Shown: positions 15,364 through 24,837 of the stretch, one piece after another
Layout of the letters: each line of letters starts with the position of its first letter
How positions within the stretch are numbered: position 1 is the first letter of the stretch
Assembly (NCBI GenBank): GCA_963590165.1
Contig: CAVANO010000021.1
Span: 98,979 to 162,978, forward strand
From: UBA11524 sp963590165
GTDB lineage: Bacteria; Bacillota; Clostridia; Christensenellales; Aristaeellaceae
DNA length: 64,000 bases
Direction of reading: 5' to 3'
Notes under the pieces: generated by a model
Told to the model about the DNA's origin: nothing
Database searches by the model: none
What the model saw: the letters and a program-made list of their open reading frames with translations, nothing else
Made by a program: the position numbers and the translations under genes

Positions 15364-16242
15364 TCATGCCTGTGCTTCCAGATACAGACGCGCCTGACGC
15401 GCGTTGTCCGGATTCGTATTTTCCAGCGTCATCGGCAGATTGCGCTGCTTCGCCAAATCGAGCAGTGCACGATAATTCATGTTGCCAAGCCCGGGTGCAA
15501 GCGACAGCAGCCCGTCATACATATCCGCATTGGCCACGGTCTGCTGCGCATGGATACATGACGGCGTATTCTCCGGCAGAAAGTCTTTCATGTGCAGCAG
15601 GGCAACATGGTCGCCGAGCCGTTTGACCGCATCCTGAATGACCTCATCCGCCCGATTCACATTCGTTCGGTCAAGCAGGTTCACCGCATCAAGAATGACA
15701 CGCAGATTCGGTGAATGAACCGCGTTCAGCACACATTCGCAGCGTTCGGCATTATAAACGATATGGCGAATGACTGGCTCAATTGCAAACGTCACGCCGA
15801 CCTCCTCAGCGCATCGGATAACGGGCATTGCGCGCTGAATGAAGAGCTGTAAACTTTCCTCCGTCCTGCATTCCGGACACGTCTTGTAGGCAGTATTCGG
15901 TGCACCGGTTTCCGTACCGACCATCTGCGCACCGATTTTCTTCGCGAAACGCAAATGCGCCCGGTAAATATCCAGCGTATGCGCATAGGCATCCATGTCA
16001 GGCGTGCAGAGATTCAAATAGCAGCCCAACAGCACGCACTGCTGATTGTACTTATCCAGCAATCCGCGCACCTCGTCCGCCAGCGCATCCGTCAGCAGTT
16101 CCGGCGCCTGTGCCATCTTGAAGCCCGGCACCACCTTGCTCATGGCAATATGAACGCAGGAAAAGCCCTGGTCATGCGCTGATTTCAGCTTCTCTTCCAA
16201 ATTGCTGCCACTCGTATCATGCAGCCGAAGTCCGATGTTCAT
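15364..16242 (-). CDS. Sugar phosphate isomerase/epimerase (xylose isomerase-like TIM barrel)
   Basis: Protein of 292 residues with the AP-endonuclease-2/xylose-isomerase-like fold. Metal ligands are visible as Glu in 'TFAIEPVIRH', Asp in 'LRVILDAVNLLD', His in 'VALLHMKDF' and the final Glu in 'LPMTLENTNPD'. Such enzymes isomerise or epimerise sugars or inositols; the substrate cannot be deduced. The ATG at 16242 has GAAGG 8 bases upstream; an in-frame extension to 16362 would overlap the PAP2 gene. It lies 12 bp upstream of the TtcA-like gene. Confidence 0.86.
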   Translation of the reverse strand: MNIGLRLHDTSGSNLEEKLKSAHDQGFSCVHIAMSKVVPGFKMAQAPELLTDALADEVRGLLDKYNQQCVLLGCYLNLCTPDMDAYAHTLDIYRAHLRFAKKIGAQMVGTETGAPNTAYKTCPECRTEESLQLFIQRAMPVIRCAEEVGVTFAIEPVIRHIVYNAERCECVLNAVHSPNLRVILDAVNLLDRTNVNRADEVIQDAVKRLGDHVALLHMKDFLPENTPSCIHAQQTVANADMYDGLLSLAPGLGNMNYRALLDLAKQRNLPMTLENTNPDNARQARLYLEAQA

Positions 16243-16265
16243 GAAGCACGCCTTCTTTCGTTCAT

Positions 16266-17216
16266 TTATTCCTTCCAGCGATGATGCACCCATGTGAACA
16301 TTGCCGGATAGCCTGCGACCGCGAAGAGAATCAGCCCGAACATCTGCCCGAAATTCGCCCAATGCTCATCAAGGCAGGCGTTTGTTGCCGCCTTGAGCAC
16401 CTTGCGCACCACCAGCAGCAGCAACACGCCGACCACGCCGCGCAGCACGCGTCGCATGGGCTTCCCTGCCGTGTCGAAGTGCACAAAACGCCGCTCAATC
16501 AGCCAACCGAGCATCATGCCCATCAAGGCGCCGAACGCCTGATAGCAGTCCGTGACCATTTCCCACGGGTCGACCAGCAGCGTACCATCCTCCAGCACGT
16601 CCATCGGGTAAGACTTGAGGCTTGTATATGCCAGCATCGCCGCCGCAATTGCGATGCCGACCGTTGCAATGACAATATCCGCATTCTTACGGCTGTCCGC
16701 CAGTTTCAGCAATCCGTTTGAAATCGGCAGGAATGCCAGCGCAATCACCCAGCCGACAATCACATCCTGCGGCGTATGCGCACCGAGCCAGTTTCGGGAG
16801 AATCCTGTCAGGAAAATCAGAACGGCACACGGCAGAATCCACCATTTGCTGTATTTCTTCAGGAACACTGCCAGATTGGAATAGAACGCCGTGCCCAGCG
16901 TCGTATGTCCGCTCGGAAACGAATATCCGGTTGCGCTTGATTCCGCCTCGGGCATGATGTGCAGCCTCGCGTCACGCTTCCACGGGCGGTAGACGCATGC
17001 AATGTTCTTCAGCAGTTGTGAAACGCTCATCGCGCCCACATAGGAGAACACCATTCGCTCACCGCTGCGCTTGTCGATGCACCAGTATAAAAGCACCATC
17101 AATACAATGACCAGCGAACCGGTTGCAAATTCAGATATACCAAACAGAATGCTGTTCAGCCATGCGGGACTCTGTTCGCGCAGCTGCTGCAGCCAATACA
17201 AATACTCCAGATCCAT
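16266..17216 (-). CDS. PAP2-family membrane phosphatase
   Basis: Protein of 316 residues with the three PAP2 motifs: 'LKNIACVYRPW' (about 64-74), 'SFPSGHTTLG' (about 100-109) and 'SRNWLGAHTPQDVIVG' (about 140-155). The conserved His of motifs 2 and 3 and the Arg/Asp pair are intact, so it should hydrolyse a lipid or polyprenyl phosphate at the membrane face. Eight or so hydrophobic segments are present, including a C-terminal half with four, longer than simple PAP2 proteins. The ATG at 17216 was preferred over a GTG at 17228 because the purine-rich GGGGAAAGG lies before the ATG only. Confidence 0.9.
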   Translation of the reverse strand: MDLEYLYWLQQLREQSPAWLNSILFGISEFATGSLVIVLMVLLYWCIDKRSGERMVFSYVGAMSVSQLLKNIACVYRPWKRDARLHIMPEAESSATGYSFPSGHTTLGTAFYSNLAVFLKKYSKWWILPCAVLIFLTGFSRNWLGAHTPQDVIVGWVIALAFLPISNGLLKLADSRKNADIVIATVGIAIAAAMLAYTSLKSYPMDVLEDGTLLVDPWEMVTDCYQAFGALMGMMLGWLIERRFVHFDTAGKPMRRVLRGVVGVLLLLVVRKVLKAATNACLDEHWANFGQMFGLILFAVAGYPAMFTWVHHRWKE

Positions 17217-17240
17217 ACCTTTCCCCACTATTCGTCTTGC

Positions 17241-19391
17241 TTATTTCTGATTCGGCGAACGCATCGTCAGGCTGATGCGGTTCGTTTTTGCATCCGCCTC
17301 CAGCACCCAGACCGTCACGATGTCACCCACACGCACGATTTCGCTCGGATGATTAATCCGCCGCTGTGCCATCTGGCTGATATGCACCAGGCCATCGCGG
17401 TGGACGCCGATATCCACGAACGCGCCGAAATCCGTCACATTGCGAACTGTTCCGCGAAGCTCCATGCCGGGCTTCAAGTCCTTGATGTCCATCACGTCGC
17501 TGCGCATCATGACTTTCGGCAGTTCATCGCGCGGATCGCGTCCCGGGCGTGACAGTTCCGCCGCAATGTCTCGCAGGGTCGGTTCGCCGATGCCAAGCTC
17601 CGCTGCAATTTTCGCTGCGCCGTCCTGCTCCACCAGCGCATTCAGCTTGCCGACTGCCTGTGCAGGCGTCATGCCGTAGCGCTTGAGCAATGCCTTTGCC
17701 GCGTCATAGCTTTCCGGATGAACGCCGGTGTTCTCTATCAAATCCTTGCCGTCTGGAATGCGCAGGAAGCCCGCGCACTGCTCGAACGCTTTCGGACCAA
17801 GGCGCTGCACCTTCTTCAGTTGCGCACGGCTCTTGAAGGCACCGTTCTCCTCTCGGTACGCGACGATGTTTTTCGCGACTGCCGCGTTGATACCCGCAAC
17901 ATAGCTCAGCAGCGACACGCTCGCGGTATTCACGTCCACACCGACGCTGTTGACGCAGTCCTCGACCACGCCGCCGAGCGCCTCATCCAGCTCCGATGCC
18001 TTCAAATCATGCTGATACTGCCCGACGCCGATTGCCTTCGGATCGATTTTCACCAGTTCCGCCAACGGATCCTGCAGCCGCCTTGCGATGGATACCGCTG
18101 AGCGCAGATTCACGTCAAACTGCGGAAATTCTTCTGCCGCCAACTTTGATGCGGAATACACTGATGCGCCCGCCTCGCTGACAACCATGTAGCTGAGCTT
18201 GTCGCCCAGCCCCATTTCCTTCATCACATCCGCGAAGAACTGCTCCGTCTCACGTCCTGCCGTACCGTTGCCGATGGCCACGATGCTCACGCCGTGCGCA
18301 AGAATCATCCGCTTGACGTCCGCTTTCGCCTTCTCCACCCGTCCATGCATGGGCAGCGGATAGATGACCGCCGTTTCCAGCACACGCCCGGTTTCATCGA
18401 CCACCGCAACCTTGCAGCCCATGCGGATGCCCGGGTCAAGCCCCATGGCGACCTTGCCGCGAACAGGCGGTTGCATGAGCAGCGGACGCAGATTCAGCGC
18501 GAACACCTTAATTGCTGCCGCACTTGCCTTATCGGTCAGCTCCGCGCGAAGCTCCGTATCCAGCGACGGCGCAATCAGCCGCGTATAGGCATCATCGCAC
18601 GCCTGCGCGACATAATTGCCTGCTTCTCCGCTGTTCGGCTTGACAAAGCCGCCGCGCACAAGCTGCTGCGCCTTTTCGCGGTCAACCTCCAGCGTGACCT
18701 TCAGGAAACCCTCCTTTTCGCCTCGGTTCATCGCCAGCACGCGGTGCGACGGCATCAGCCGAAGCGGTTCCCGATGATCGTAATACATGCGGTATGTGCT
18801 GTCCTCATCCTTTGCCGCTGATGTCGCAACCATTGCGTTTTGATGGTAGTACGTCTTCAGCCGCGTACGGACAGTTGCATCATCGCTGACCGTTTCCGCA
18901 ATAATATCCATCGCGCCCTGCAGCGCATCCTCCGCCGTCTGGACGCCTTTTTCTTCATTCACATAGTCAAGAGCCAACTGCATCGGCTTCGTGCCGATCT
19001 GCTGCAGCAGCAGCGCTGCCGAGAGTCCTTCCAGGCCTCGCTCACGGGCAATGGTTGCCCGTGTCCGGCGTTTCGGGCGGTATGGGCGGTAGATGTCTTC
19101 CAGCTGTGCCATGGTAGCCGCCTTGTCCAGCGTCTTTTGCAGTTCCTCCGTCCATACTTCCAGTTTCTTCAGGCTTTCGCTGATTTCGCCGCGCCGTTCA
19201 TCCAGCGAACGCAATGCCGCCAGCCGCTCGCTGATTTCACGCAGCTTCTGGTCATCCAGCGAACCATGCTGTTCCTTGCGGTACCGTGCAATGAACGGCA
19301 CTGTTGCGCCCTCATCCAGCAGCCGGATGACTGCTTCTGCCTGCCACGGCTGAATCGAAAACTCTTCACAGAGTTTTTGCGTGATATTCAT
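17241..19391 (-). CDS. tex: Tex family RNA-binding transcription accessory protein
   Basis: Protein of 716 residues, full length for Tex. In order it has the helical Tex N-domain with 'VPFIARYRKE' (about 31-40), a YqgF/RNase H-like domain starting 'MGLDPGIRMGCKVAVVD' (about 317-333), helix-hairpin-helix repeats (about 495-560, 'VNSVGVDVNTASVSLLSYV') and a C-terminal S1 RNA-binding domain (about 640-712, 'GTVRNVTDFGAFVDIGVHRD'). Tex binds nucleic acid and influences transcription and ribosome-associated processes. The start ATG is 8 bp from the upstream LbH gene. Confidence 0.97.
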   Translation of the reverse strand: MNITQKLCEEFSIQPWQAEAVIRLLDEGATVPFIARYRKEQHGSLDDQKLREISERLAALRSLDERRGEISESLKKLEVWTEELQKTLDKAATMAQLEDIYRPYRPKRRTRATIARERGLEGLSAALLLQQIGTKPMQLALDYVNEEKGVQTAEDALQGAMDIIAETVSDDATVRTRLKTYYHQNAMVATSAAKDEDSTYRMYYDHREPLRLMPSHRVLAMNRGEKEGFLKVTLEVDREKAQQLVRGGFVKPNSGEAGNYVAQACDDAYTRLIAPSLDTELRAELTDKASAAAIKVFALNLRPLLMQPPVRGKVAMGLDPGIRMGCKVAVVDETGRVLETAVIYPLPMHGRVEKAKADVKRMILAHGVSIVAIGNGTAGRETEQFFADVMKEMGLGDKLSYMVVSEAGASVYSASKLAAEEFPQFDVNLRSAVSIARRLQDPLAELVKIDPKAIGVGQYQHDLKASELDEALGGVVEDCVNSVGVDVNTASVSLLSYVAGINAAVAKNIVAYREENGAFKSRAQLKKVQRLGPKAFEQCAGFLRIPDGKDLIENTGVHPESYDAAKALLKRYGMTPAQAVGKLNALVEQDGAAKIAAELGIGEPTLRDIAAELSRPGRDPRDELPKVMMRSDVMDIKDLKPGMELRGTVRNVTDFGAFVDIGVHRDGLVHISQMAQRRINHPSEIVRVGDIVTVWVLEADAKTNRISLTMRSPNQK

Positions 19392-19399
19392 TAGCCACC

Positions 19400-20065
19400 T
19401 CAGTCATGATGCTTTTTGACAATAACGCCGCCGGTCTTCCAGATGGAATCTGCCGGCACAACGCCGCGCACGCAACTCAGCGGATAAATCTGCGACTCGC
19501 GTCCAATGACCGTACCGGGATTCAGCACGCTATTGCAGCCAACCTCGACATGATCGCCCAGCATCGCGCCCATCTTCTTGAGTCCTGTCTCCTGACGCTC
19601 TTCGCCGCTGCGGACAATGACCTTTGACTTGTCGCTCTTGACGTTGCTGGTGATGGAGCCTGCGCCCATGTGGCTGTAATAGCCGAGAATGCTGTCGCCG
19701 ACATAATTGTAGTGCGGCGTCTGCACATGGTCGAAAAGAATGGCATTTTTGAGCTCAACGGAGTTGCCAACAACGCAATCCTCGCCGACAAGCGCACTGC
19801 CGCGGATAAACGCGCAGTGACGCACCTCGGTGCGCGCGCCGATGATGCAGGGTGCACCCAGATAGGCTGTCGGCGCGACAGTCGCGGTCTTATGCACCCA
19901 GACATGCTCGCTGATTTCCGTATATTCATCCTTCGGCAGCGTTTCGCCGAGCCGGATAATTTCCGCCTTGATACCCGACAGCGCTTCCCACGGATATGTA
20001 AACTGACGCAGGTAGTCACTCGCGATGGAATGGGACAAATCAAACAGGTCAGAGATGGTCAGCAA
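19400..20065 (-). CDS. Left-handed beta-helix sugar-nucleotide transferase-like protein
   Basis: Protein of 221 residues with an N-terminal helical segment 'TISDLFDLSHSIASDYL' followed by hexapeptide repeats of the left-handed beta-helix fold ('TVAPTAYLGAPCIIGARTEV', 'ALVGEDCVVGNSVELKNAIL', 'GDHVEVGCNSVLNPGTVIG'). Proteins of this form are annotated as UDP-N-acetylglucosamine diphosphorylase-like, resembling the acetyltransferase half of GlmU without the uridylyltransferase half. A TTG at 20065 is the best start: GGGAGG lies 8 bases upstream and the family begins at this point. Longer in-frame starts to 20155 lack a ribosome site and would add a non-family basic leader. It heads the run leading through tex. 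Confidence 0.86.
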   Translation of the reverse strand: MLTISDLFDLSHSIASDYLRQFTYPWEALSGIKAEIIRLGETLPKDEYTEISEHVWVHKTATVAPTAYLGAPCIIGARTEVRHCAFIRGSALVGEDCVVGNSVELKNAILFDHVQTPHYNYVGDSILGYYSHMGAGSITSNVKSDKSKVIVRSGEERQETGLKKMGAMLGDHVEVGCNSVLNPGTVIGRESQIYPLSCVRGVVPADSIWKTGGVIVKKHHD

Positions 20066-20195
20066 GGTTATTTCCTCCCTTATGCTTCTCATGCTTCGCC
20101 GAATCCAGCGATATTCTATGAATATTTCTATTTCCTGAATGAAAAATCCTGCCAATCACAGCTTCTCGGACGAAAAAAGCCGCCTCTGAGGACAT

Positions 20196-20227
20196 AAAAA
20201 GAGGGATAGCCCGATGGAGCTATCCCC
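20196..20227 (-). terminator. Intrinsic terminator of the giant surface protein gene
   Basis: GGGGATAGC pairs with GCTATCCCTC on the minus strand, then TTTTT. It lies about 15 bases past the stop codon. Confidence 0.9.
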
Positions 20228-20242
20228 TTTGCTTGGCGTAGA

Positions 20243-23200
20243 TTAGTTGTTCTGGTCATCCTCATGATACTGGCTGGAACGGCGGCGCCGCGGCGTTTCT
20301 TCGTTCGACTTTGCAATCGGACGCGCGTACGGATTGTCCTGCGCCGTCGATGCCGTCTGACTGCCGGTCAGCGGCTGACTGCCGGTCACCGGCTGACTAC
20401 CGGTCAGTGGCTGACTGCCGGTCACCGGCTGACTGCCGGTCACCGGCTGACTACCAGTCAGTGGCTGACTGCCGGTCACCGGCTGAATGGGCGTACGGAA
20501 GCTGCTCTGCGGTTTCGTTTGCTGTGTCTGCGTGGTCGTAGCCGTCGGGCGCACCTGCTGCACAGGGCTGCTGCTCTGTTGCTTGGTTTGTTGCGGCGTG
20601 ACATACGTACCCGTGCGCTGCTGTGTCTGCTGCGTTGCACTGACAACAGGACGGTTTGCGCCTGGCTCACGTGCTGCCTGTGCACGGCGCTGCGCAATAA
20701 TGCGTGCATGCTCGCGCTTCTGCCGCTGATACTGGATGAACAGGAATGCACCGCCGCCTGCCAAGATTGCAGCGATTGCACCGCAGACAATGCCGACCGC
20801 ACTGCTGCTGCTTTCATTCGTCGTCGGATAGGTCACCGTTGTCGTGGGCAGCAGCTCCAGTGTGGGCATTGGCGAAGGAGTCGCTGTTTCTGTCGCGATA
20901 ATCAGCCCTGCCGCGTCCGTTTCCACCGTACCGGGCTGCGGCGGATTCGTATACACAATCGTGACGGTCTGCTGGGCACCGGACTGTTGCGTGCCGGTTT
21001 GCTGCGAGTTGTACTGCTGTACAGCAGTCGGCGTCGCCGTGCTGGCAGGACCAGGCGTTGCGAAACCTGTCCACGGGACATAGCTGATTTCAACACCGCT
21101 GCCTTTCCACTCGCTGACCGTCCTGTCCTCCTCGGAAATGATGGTAGTCGGATTGGCCGTTTCCTCAGAAGTACTATTATTGTTGATTCCCTGATAGTAT
21201 TCATCGCTATAGAGGAAATTGGACAGCTCAGCAATGGTCATACGGTAGAAGTAATTGCCGTTGATGTAGCCAACCTGTTCATTGTAGCGAACCTTATACC
21301 ATGTATCTCCGTCCGTACCGGTGACGGTATCGAGAATCATGCACATCGCATAATTCTTCAGCTTTGCCAGTACGGTTGATTTGGTGGATGGCTCCGCGCG
21401 GAAATTCACATAGGTGCTCGTCTTAACGTAGCCGTAGGAAGAGGGATTGTTCGTGCTGTACGTCGGCTGCGGTGTAACCGAAACGACCGGCGTTGCCGTG
21501 ATCTGCATATTCCTGATATACTCCATAACCTCGTCATTTGTCATGAAGCGCAGCATATCATAGCGGACATAACCCCATCTGCCGTTCACATAGACTCTGT
21601 GCCACGGCATGCCGTTATTATAGACCTGCCCGAAGACATACGTGACATCGCCCTGCGCCATGAAGGAGTAAATCTCGCTGTAGTCATCCGGCATTGCACG
21701 GAACGGCACATTGTCGCCCAGCGCACATGCATAGCCTACGGCCTGTTCCGGCTCTACAGTCGGTGTTGCGGTCGGAGTTGCCGTCGGGGTCGCAGTCGGG
21801 CGTACGGTCGGGGTTGCTGTCGGGGTTGCCGTCGGCGTCGGTGTTTTATGATCCAAATTCCATAGCTTGATGTAGGCTGCCGCCGTCTCATCCGACACAT
21901 GAAGCAGCTTGTCATCATCCACATAGCCGAAAGAGCCGTCAAGCGTCGTCACGTGATCCCAGACATCATTCTCCACATCGGCAAACTGTGCATCAATATG
22001 CACCAACACGTCCTCATCAATATACTTGATCAAGGAACCATTGCCGCCGATGGCCGAGTAGATTTCAGCCGAATCAGGATATGTAACTGCATAGCCCACA
22101 TAGCTTGTATCAACAGCCGGTGTCGGCGTACCCTGCTCTTCTTTCCACTGCTGAATGTAAGGTTCTGCTTCCTCATCCGACACATGCGTCAAGTAGCTGT
22201 CATGGATAAAGCCGGTTATGTTGTCAAGCGTTTTTACGATATCCCAACGGACACCGTCGCTGTCGTCGATTTGGCTGATGACCTGAATCGGCTCATTCAC
22301 ATTAACGTGCTTCATCGTGTACGCGCCGGCATCGGTACCAGAATAGATTGTCGACTGCTCTGATACGATTGCATAGCCCTGATAAGCAATGAAAATCGTG
22401 GCAGTCGGCGTTGCCGTTACCACCGGAGGTTCTGTCGGCGTGACTGTCGGAGGTGTGGTCGGCGTTGCCGTCGGCGCGGCTGTCGGCGTCGCAGTCGGGG
22501 GTTCGGTTGGCGCTTCCGTTTGCACCTTTTCGTAGAAGAACGTAATTTCTGACGGGCTGGCTGCGCCGGTCAATGAGACAATCAACTCCACCGGTTTGTT
22601 ATCCGGATTATCCTCCATGAGCTGATAGCCGCTCTTCAGGTCAGACGGTGCCGGATAGATGGTATACGCACCTGTCGTGTAGGTCACAGTCTGCTGCGTT
22701 GCGACCGCCTCGCCATACGTATTGAAGTACCTGATGGTAACGGTCGCGCTGCTGATTTCCGGATTTTCACCGATCGCAACAGCAAACGCATCGCTGTCCG
22801 CCTGCGACATCAGGGTGATAAATTCGCTTTTCACATAGCCGGCTTTTCCGTTGAAACTAACTCTGCTCCACGTTTCGCCGCTGCTGTTTGTCAGCTCTTT
22901 GAACACGAAAATATTGTCGCCTTTATCCAGGCGCATGATAATCGTGTCGTTGCTCGCAGTCGATGCTTCGCTGCGGAACGCGACTTTATTGTTGTTGATG
23001 GTTGCATAACGGTTGATCATCTGCCCAACCGGAATCGGTGTTTCCGTCGGCGGAACTTCCGTTGCCGGAATCTCCGTCGGTGCATCGGTTGCCGGAACAT
23101 CTGTCGGAGGGACTTCCGTAGGCGCATCGGTTGCAGGGACTTCAGTCACAGGAACATCGGTCGGTGCATCGGTTGCAGGAATCTCCGTCAGCGCATCCGT

Positions 23201-24634
23201 CGCGGTCTGCACAGGATGATAGTAGAACGCAGGCTCTTCAAGCTCCTCATCATCGAGGGTATACGTGCCGTCCGCATAGACCGTCACCACAAATTCCGTC
23301 AAACTCTCATCCAATTCATAGCCGGACTGCAGATTGACCGGATTCGGCGTAATCTGATAGATGCCCTGTTCAAGCACATACTCACTCGGCTCGGCAATGA
23401 TTTCGCCCAGCGTATTGTAGTAGTTGACCGTAATTGCCGCTGTCTTGGGCGCTTCGGTCGGGGCGTCCGTTGCAGGAACCTCCGTTGGAATCTCCGTCGG
23501 TGCTTCAGTCGGCGTCGGCTCCGCATACGTGAACACAACCGGATTCACGCTTGCATTGCCGTTCGTGTCCACATACACATATACCTGTGCATCGCTCGTC
23601 AGCTCGTAGCCGCTCACATTGCTGCTGTCCGGCGTGATGGAATACTCGCCCGGATTCAGCGTCTTCGTCTGCGTGTCTAGCAACGTGCCGTCGCTCAGCT
23701 GGTAGTTCACCGTGATGTCTGCCGGATAGACAGGCGCGGCATACGTAAACACAACCGGATTCACGCTCGCATTGCCGTTCGTGTCCACATACACATATAC
23801 CTGTGCATCGCTCGTCAGTTCATAGCCGCTCACGTTGCTGCTGTCCGGCGTGATGGAATACTCGCCCGGATTCAGCGTCTTCGTCTGCGTATCAAGCAAC
23901 GTGCCGTCGCTCAGCTGATAGTTCACCGTGATGTCTGCCGGATAGACAGGCACAGCATACGTAAACACAACCGGATTCACGCTCGCATTGCCGTTCGTGT
24001 CCACATATACATATACCTGTGCTTCGCTCGTCAGCTCATAGCCGCTCACGTTGCTGCTGTCCGGCGTGATGGAATACTCGCCCGGATTCAGCGTCTTCGT
24101 CTGCGTATCAAGCAACGTGCCGTCGCTCAGCTGATAGTTCACTGTGATGTCTGCCGGATAGACAGGCACCTCAGTCGGTTCCTCGGTCGGGACTTCGGTC
24201 GTTTCTGCAGGAATACCCTGCGAGGACAGATAGAGCAGGAAGGAGCCTTCATAGCTGTCGTTGCAGTCGTAATAAACCTCCTGCGCATTATACACGTCGA
24301 GGCTGGCTGCATCCGTCACCCACTGAAACTGCGTCGTTCCATCGGGCAGATAGAAGCGGTAGGCGCTGTCTGAACAATACACATCCAGCGTCATCGTCGA
24401 GTACAATGCCGAACCGTCCAGCGTCACCCAGTACGCATGATCCGTGCTCTGCGGAACAAGCGATGCCTGTGCCGTCTGCATCATGCCCTGCGAATCCGTC
24501 CACGTGACGGACACAATCAGGCCATTCCAATCTTCAAGCGCCAGCGCCGGCGTGATCCACACGGTCATCAACAGCGCCGCCGCCATGATCAAGCACAGCA
24601 AGCGGTTCAGCTTTTTGCCAGCGGATTCCTTCAT
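20243..24634 (-). CDS. Giant SH3/MucBP-like repeat surface protein with cytoplasmic TGSQP tail
   Basis: Protein of 1463 residues. It starts with a signal peptide (basic 'MKESAGKKLNR', hydrophobic core, 'ALA' cleavage near 34). A unique domain is followed by three near-identical 72-residue repeats (about 157-372, 'DITVNYQLSDGTLLDTQ'), resembling MucBP/Flg_new-type adhesin repeats. Two more divergent copies occur near 398-470 and 620-690. Five SH3-like domains lie near 535-612, 749-835, 842-925, 964-1048 and 1062-1148, separated by Thr/Pro stalks such as 'TPTATPTATPT'. A transmembrane helix 'VGIVCGAIAAILAGGG' sits near 1278-1302, followed by a basic cytoplasmic tail of about 160 residues with seven hexapeptides P(V/L)TGSQ. 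The ATG at 24634 has GGAGGAG 7 bases upstream. Adhesion or wall organisation is inferred. Confidence 0.88.
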   Translation of the reverse strand: MKESAGKKLNRLLCLIMAAALLMTVWITPALALEDWNGLIVSVTWTDSQGMMQTAQASLVPQSTDHAYWVTLDGSALYSTMTLDVYCSDSAYRFYLPDGTTQFQWVTDAASLDVYNAQEVYYDCNDSYEGSFLLYLSSQGIPAETTEVPTEEPTEVPVYPADITVNYQLSDGTLLDTQTKTLNPGEYSITPDSSNVSGYELTSEAQVYVYVDTNGNASVNPVVFTYAVPVYPADITVNYQLSDGTLLDTQTKTLNPGEYSITPDSSNVSGYELTSDAQVYVYVDTNGNASVNPVVFTYAAPVYPADITVNYQLSDGTLLDTQTKTLNPGEYSITPDSSNVSGYELTSDAQVYVYVDTNGNASVNPVVFTYAEPTPTEAPTEIPTEVPATDAPTEAPKTAAITVNYYNTLGEIIAEPSEYVLEQGIYQITPNPVNLQSGYELDESLTEFVVTVYADGTYTLDDEELEEPAFYYHPVQTATDALTEIPATDAPTDVPVTEVPATDAPTEVPPTDVPATDAPTEIPATEVPPTETPIPVGQMINRYATINNNKVAFRSEASTASNDTIIMRLDKGDNIFVFKELTNSSGETWSRVSFNGKAGYVKSEFITLMSQADSDAFAVAIGENPEISSATVTIRYFNTYGEAVATQQTVTYTTGAYTIYPAPSDLKSGYQLMEDNPDNKPVELIVSLTGAASPSEITFFYEKVQTEAPTEPPTATPTAAPTATPTTPPTVTPTEPPVVTATPTATIFIAYQGYAIVSEQSTIYSGTDAGAYTMKHVNVNEPIQVISQIDDSDGVRWDIVKTLDNITGFIHDSYLTHVSDEEAEPYIQQWKEEQGTPTPAVDTSYVGYAVTYPDSAEIYSAIGGNGSLIKYIDEDVLVHIDAQFADVENDVWDHVTTLDGSFGYVDDDKLLHVSDETAAAYIKLWNLDHKTPTPTATPTATPTVRPTATPTATPTATPTVEPEQAVGYACALGDNVPFRAMPDDYSEIYSFMAQGDVTYVFGQVYNNGMPWHRVYVNGRWGYVRYDMLRFMTNDEVMEYIRNMQITATPVVSVTPQPTYSTNNPSSYGYVKTSTYVNFRAEPSTKSTVLAKLKNYAMCMILDTVTGTDGDTWYKVRYNEQVGYINGNYFYRMTIAELSNFLYSDEYYQGINNNSTSEETANPTTIISEEDRTVSEWKGSGVEISYVPWTGFATPGPASTATPTAVQQYNSQQTGTQQSGAQQTVTIVYTNPPQPGTVETDAAGLIIATETATPSPMPTLELLPTTTVTYPTTNESSSSAVGIVCGAIAAILAGGGAFLFIQYQRQKREHARIIAQRRAQAAREPGANRPVVSATQQTQQRTGTYVTPQQTKQQSSSPVQQVRPTATTTQTQQTKPQSSFRTPIQPVTGSQPLTGSQPVTGSQPVTGSQPLTGSQPVTGSQPLTGSQTASTAQDNPYARPIAKSNEETPRRRRSSQYHEDDQNN
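20357..20485 (-). repeat. Seven 18-bp tandem repeats coding P(V/L)TGSQ
   Basis: In-frame 18-bp units alternate two variants (Val or Leu) in the intracellular tail of the giant protein. Units are nearly identical in DNA, so copy number is probably variable between strains. Confidence 0.95.
23520..24165 (-). repeat. Three 216-bp tandem repeats in the giant surface protein
   Basis: Units repeat exactly every 216 bp (72 residues), for example the GATGTCTGCC word at 23714, 23930 and 24146. Copies differ at only a few bases. They encode the beta-rich extracellular repeats near residues 157-372. Confidence 0.95.
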
Positions 24635-24695
24635 GTCTGGTCTCCTCCTTGCCTTTGTCCTCTTGGGGACACCGTGCACACTTTTCCATCTATAT

Positions 24696-24731
24696 ATTAT
24701 AACGCACCGGTGTTTTTTGTCAAACGACAAA
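24696..24731 (-). promoter_or_regulatory. Promoter of the giant surface protein with overlapping inverted repeat
   Basis: Minus-strand TTGACA (24718-24723), 16-bp spacer, TATAAT (24696-24701), about 60 bases before the start codon. A perfect inverted repeat TTTGTC-N4-GACAAA (24716-24731) covers the -35 hexamer and could be an operator. Confidence 0.82.
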
Positions 24732-24837
24732 TTGCACCGTGCGGAAATTCCCATAATTCACGCCGTTTCGCAGGATTTTTCCCATCTGCTGTCGAATGAT
24801 TCCGCCGTAAATCAGTCAAAGCACAGGAGGGATCATC

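Noticed and set aside
20357..20485. CRISPR-like 18-bp repeats
   Set aside because: Units are contiguous without spacers and encode an in-frame hexapeptide repeat.
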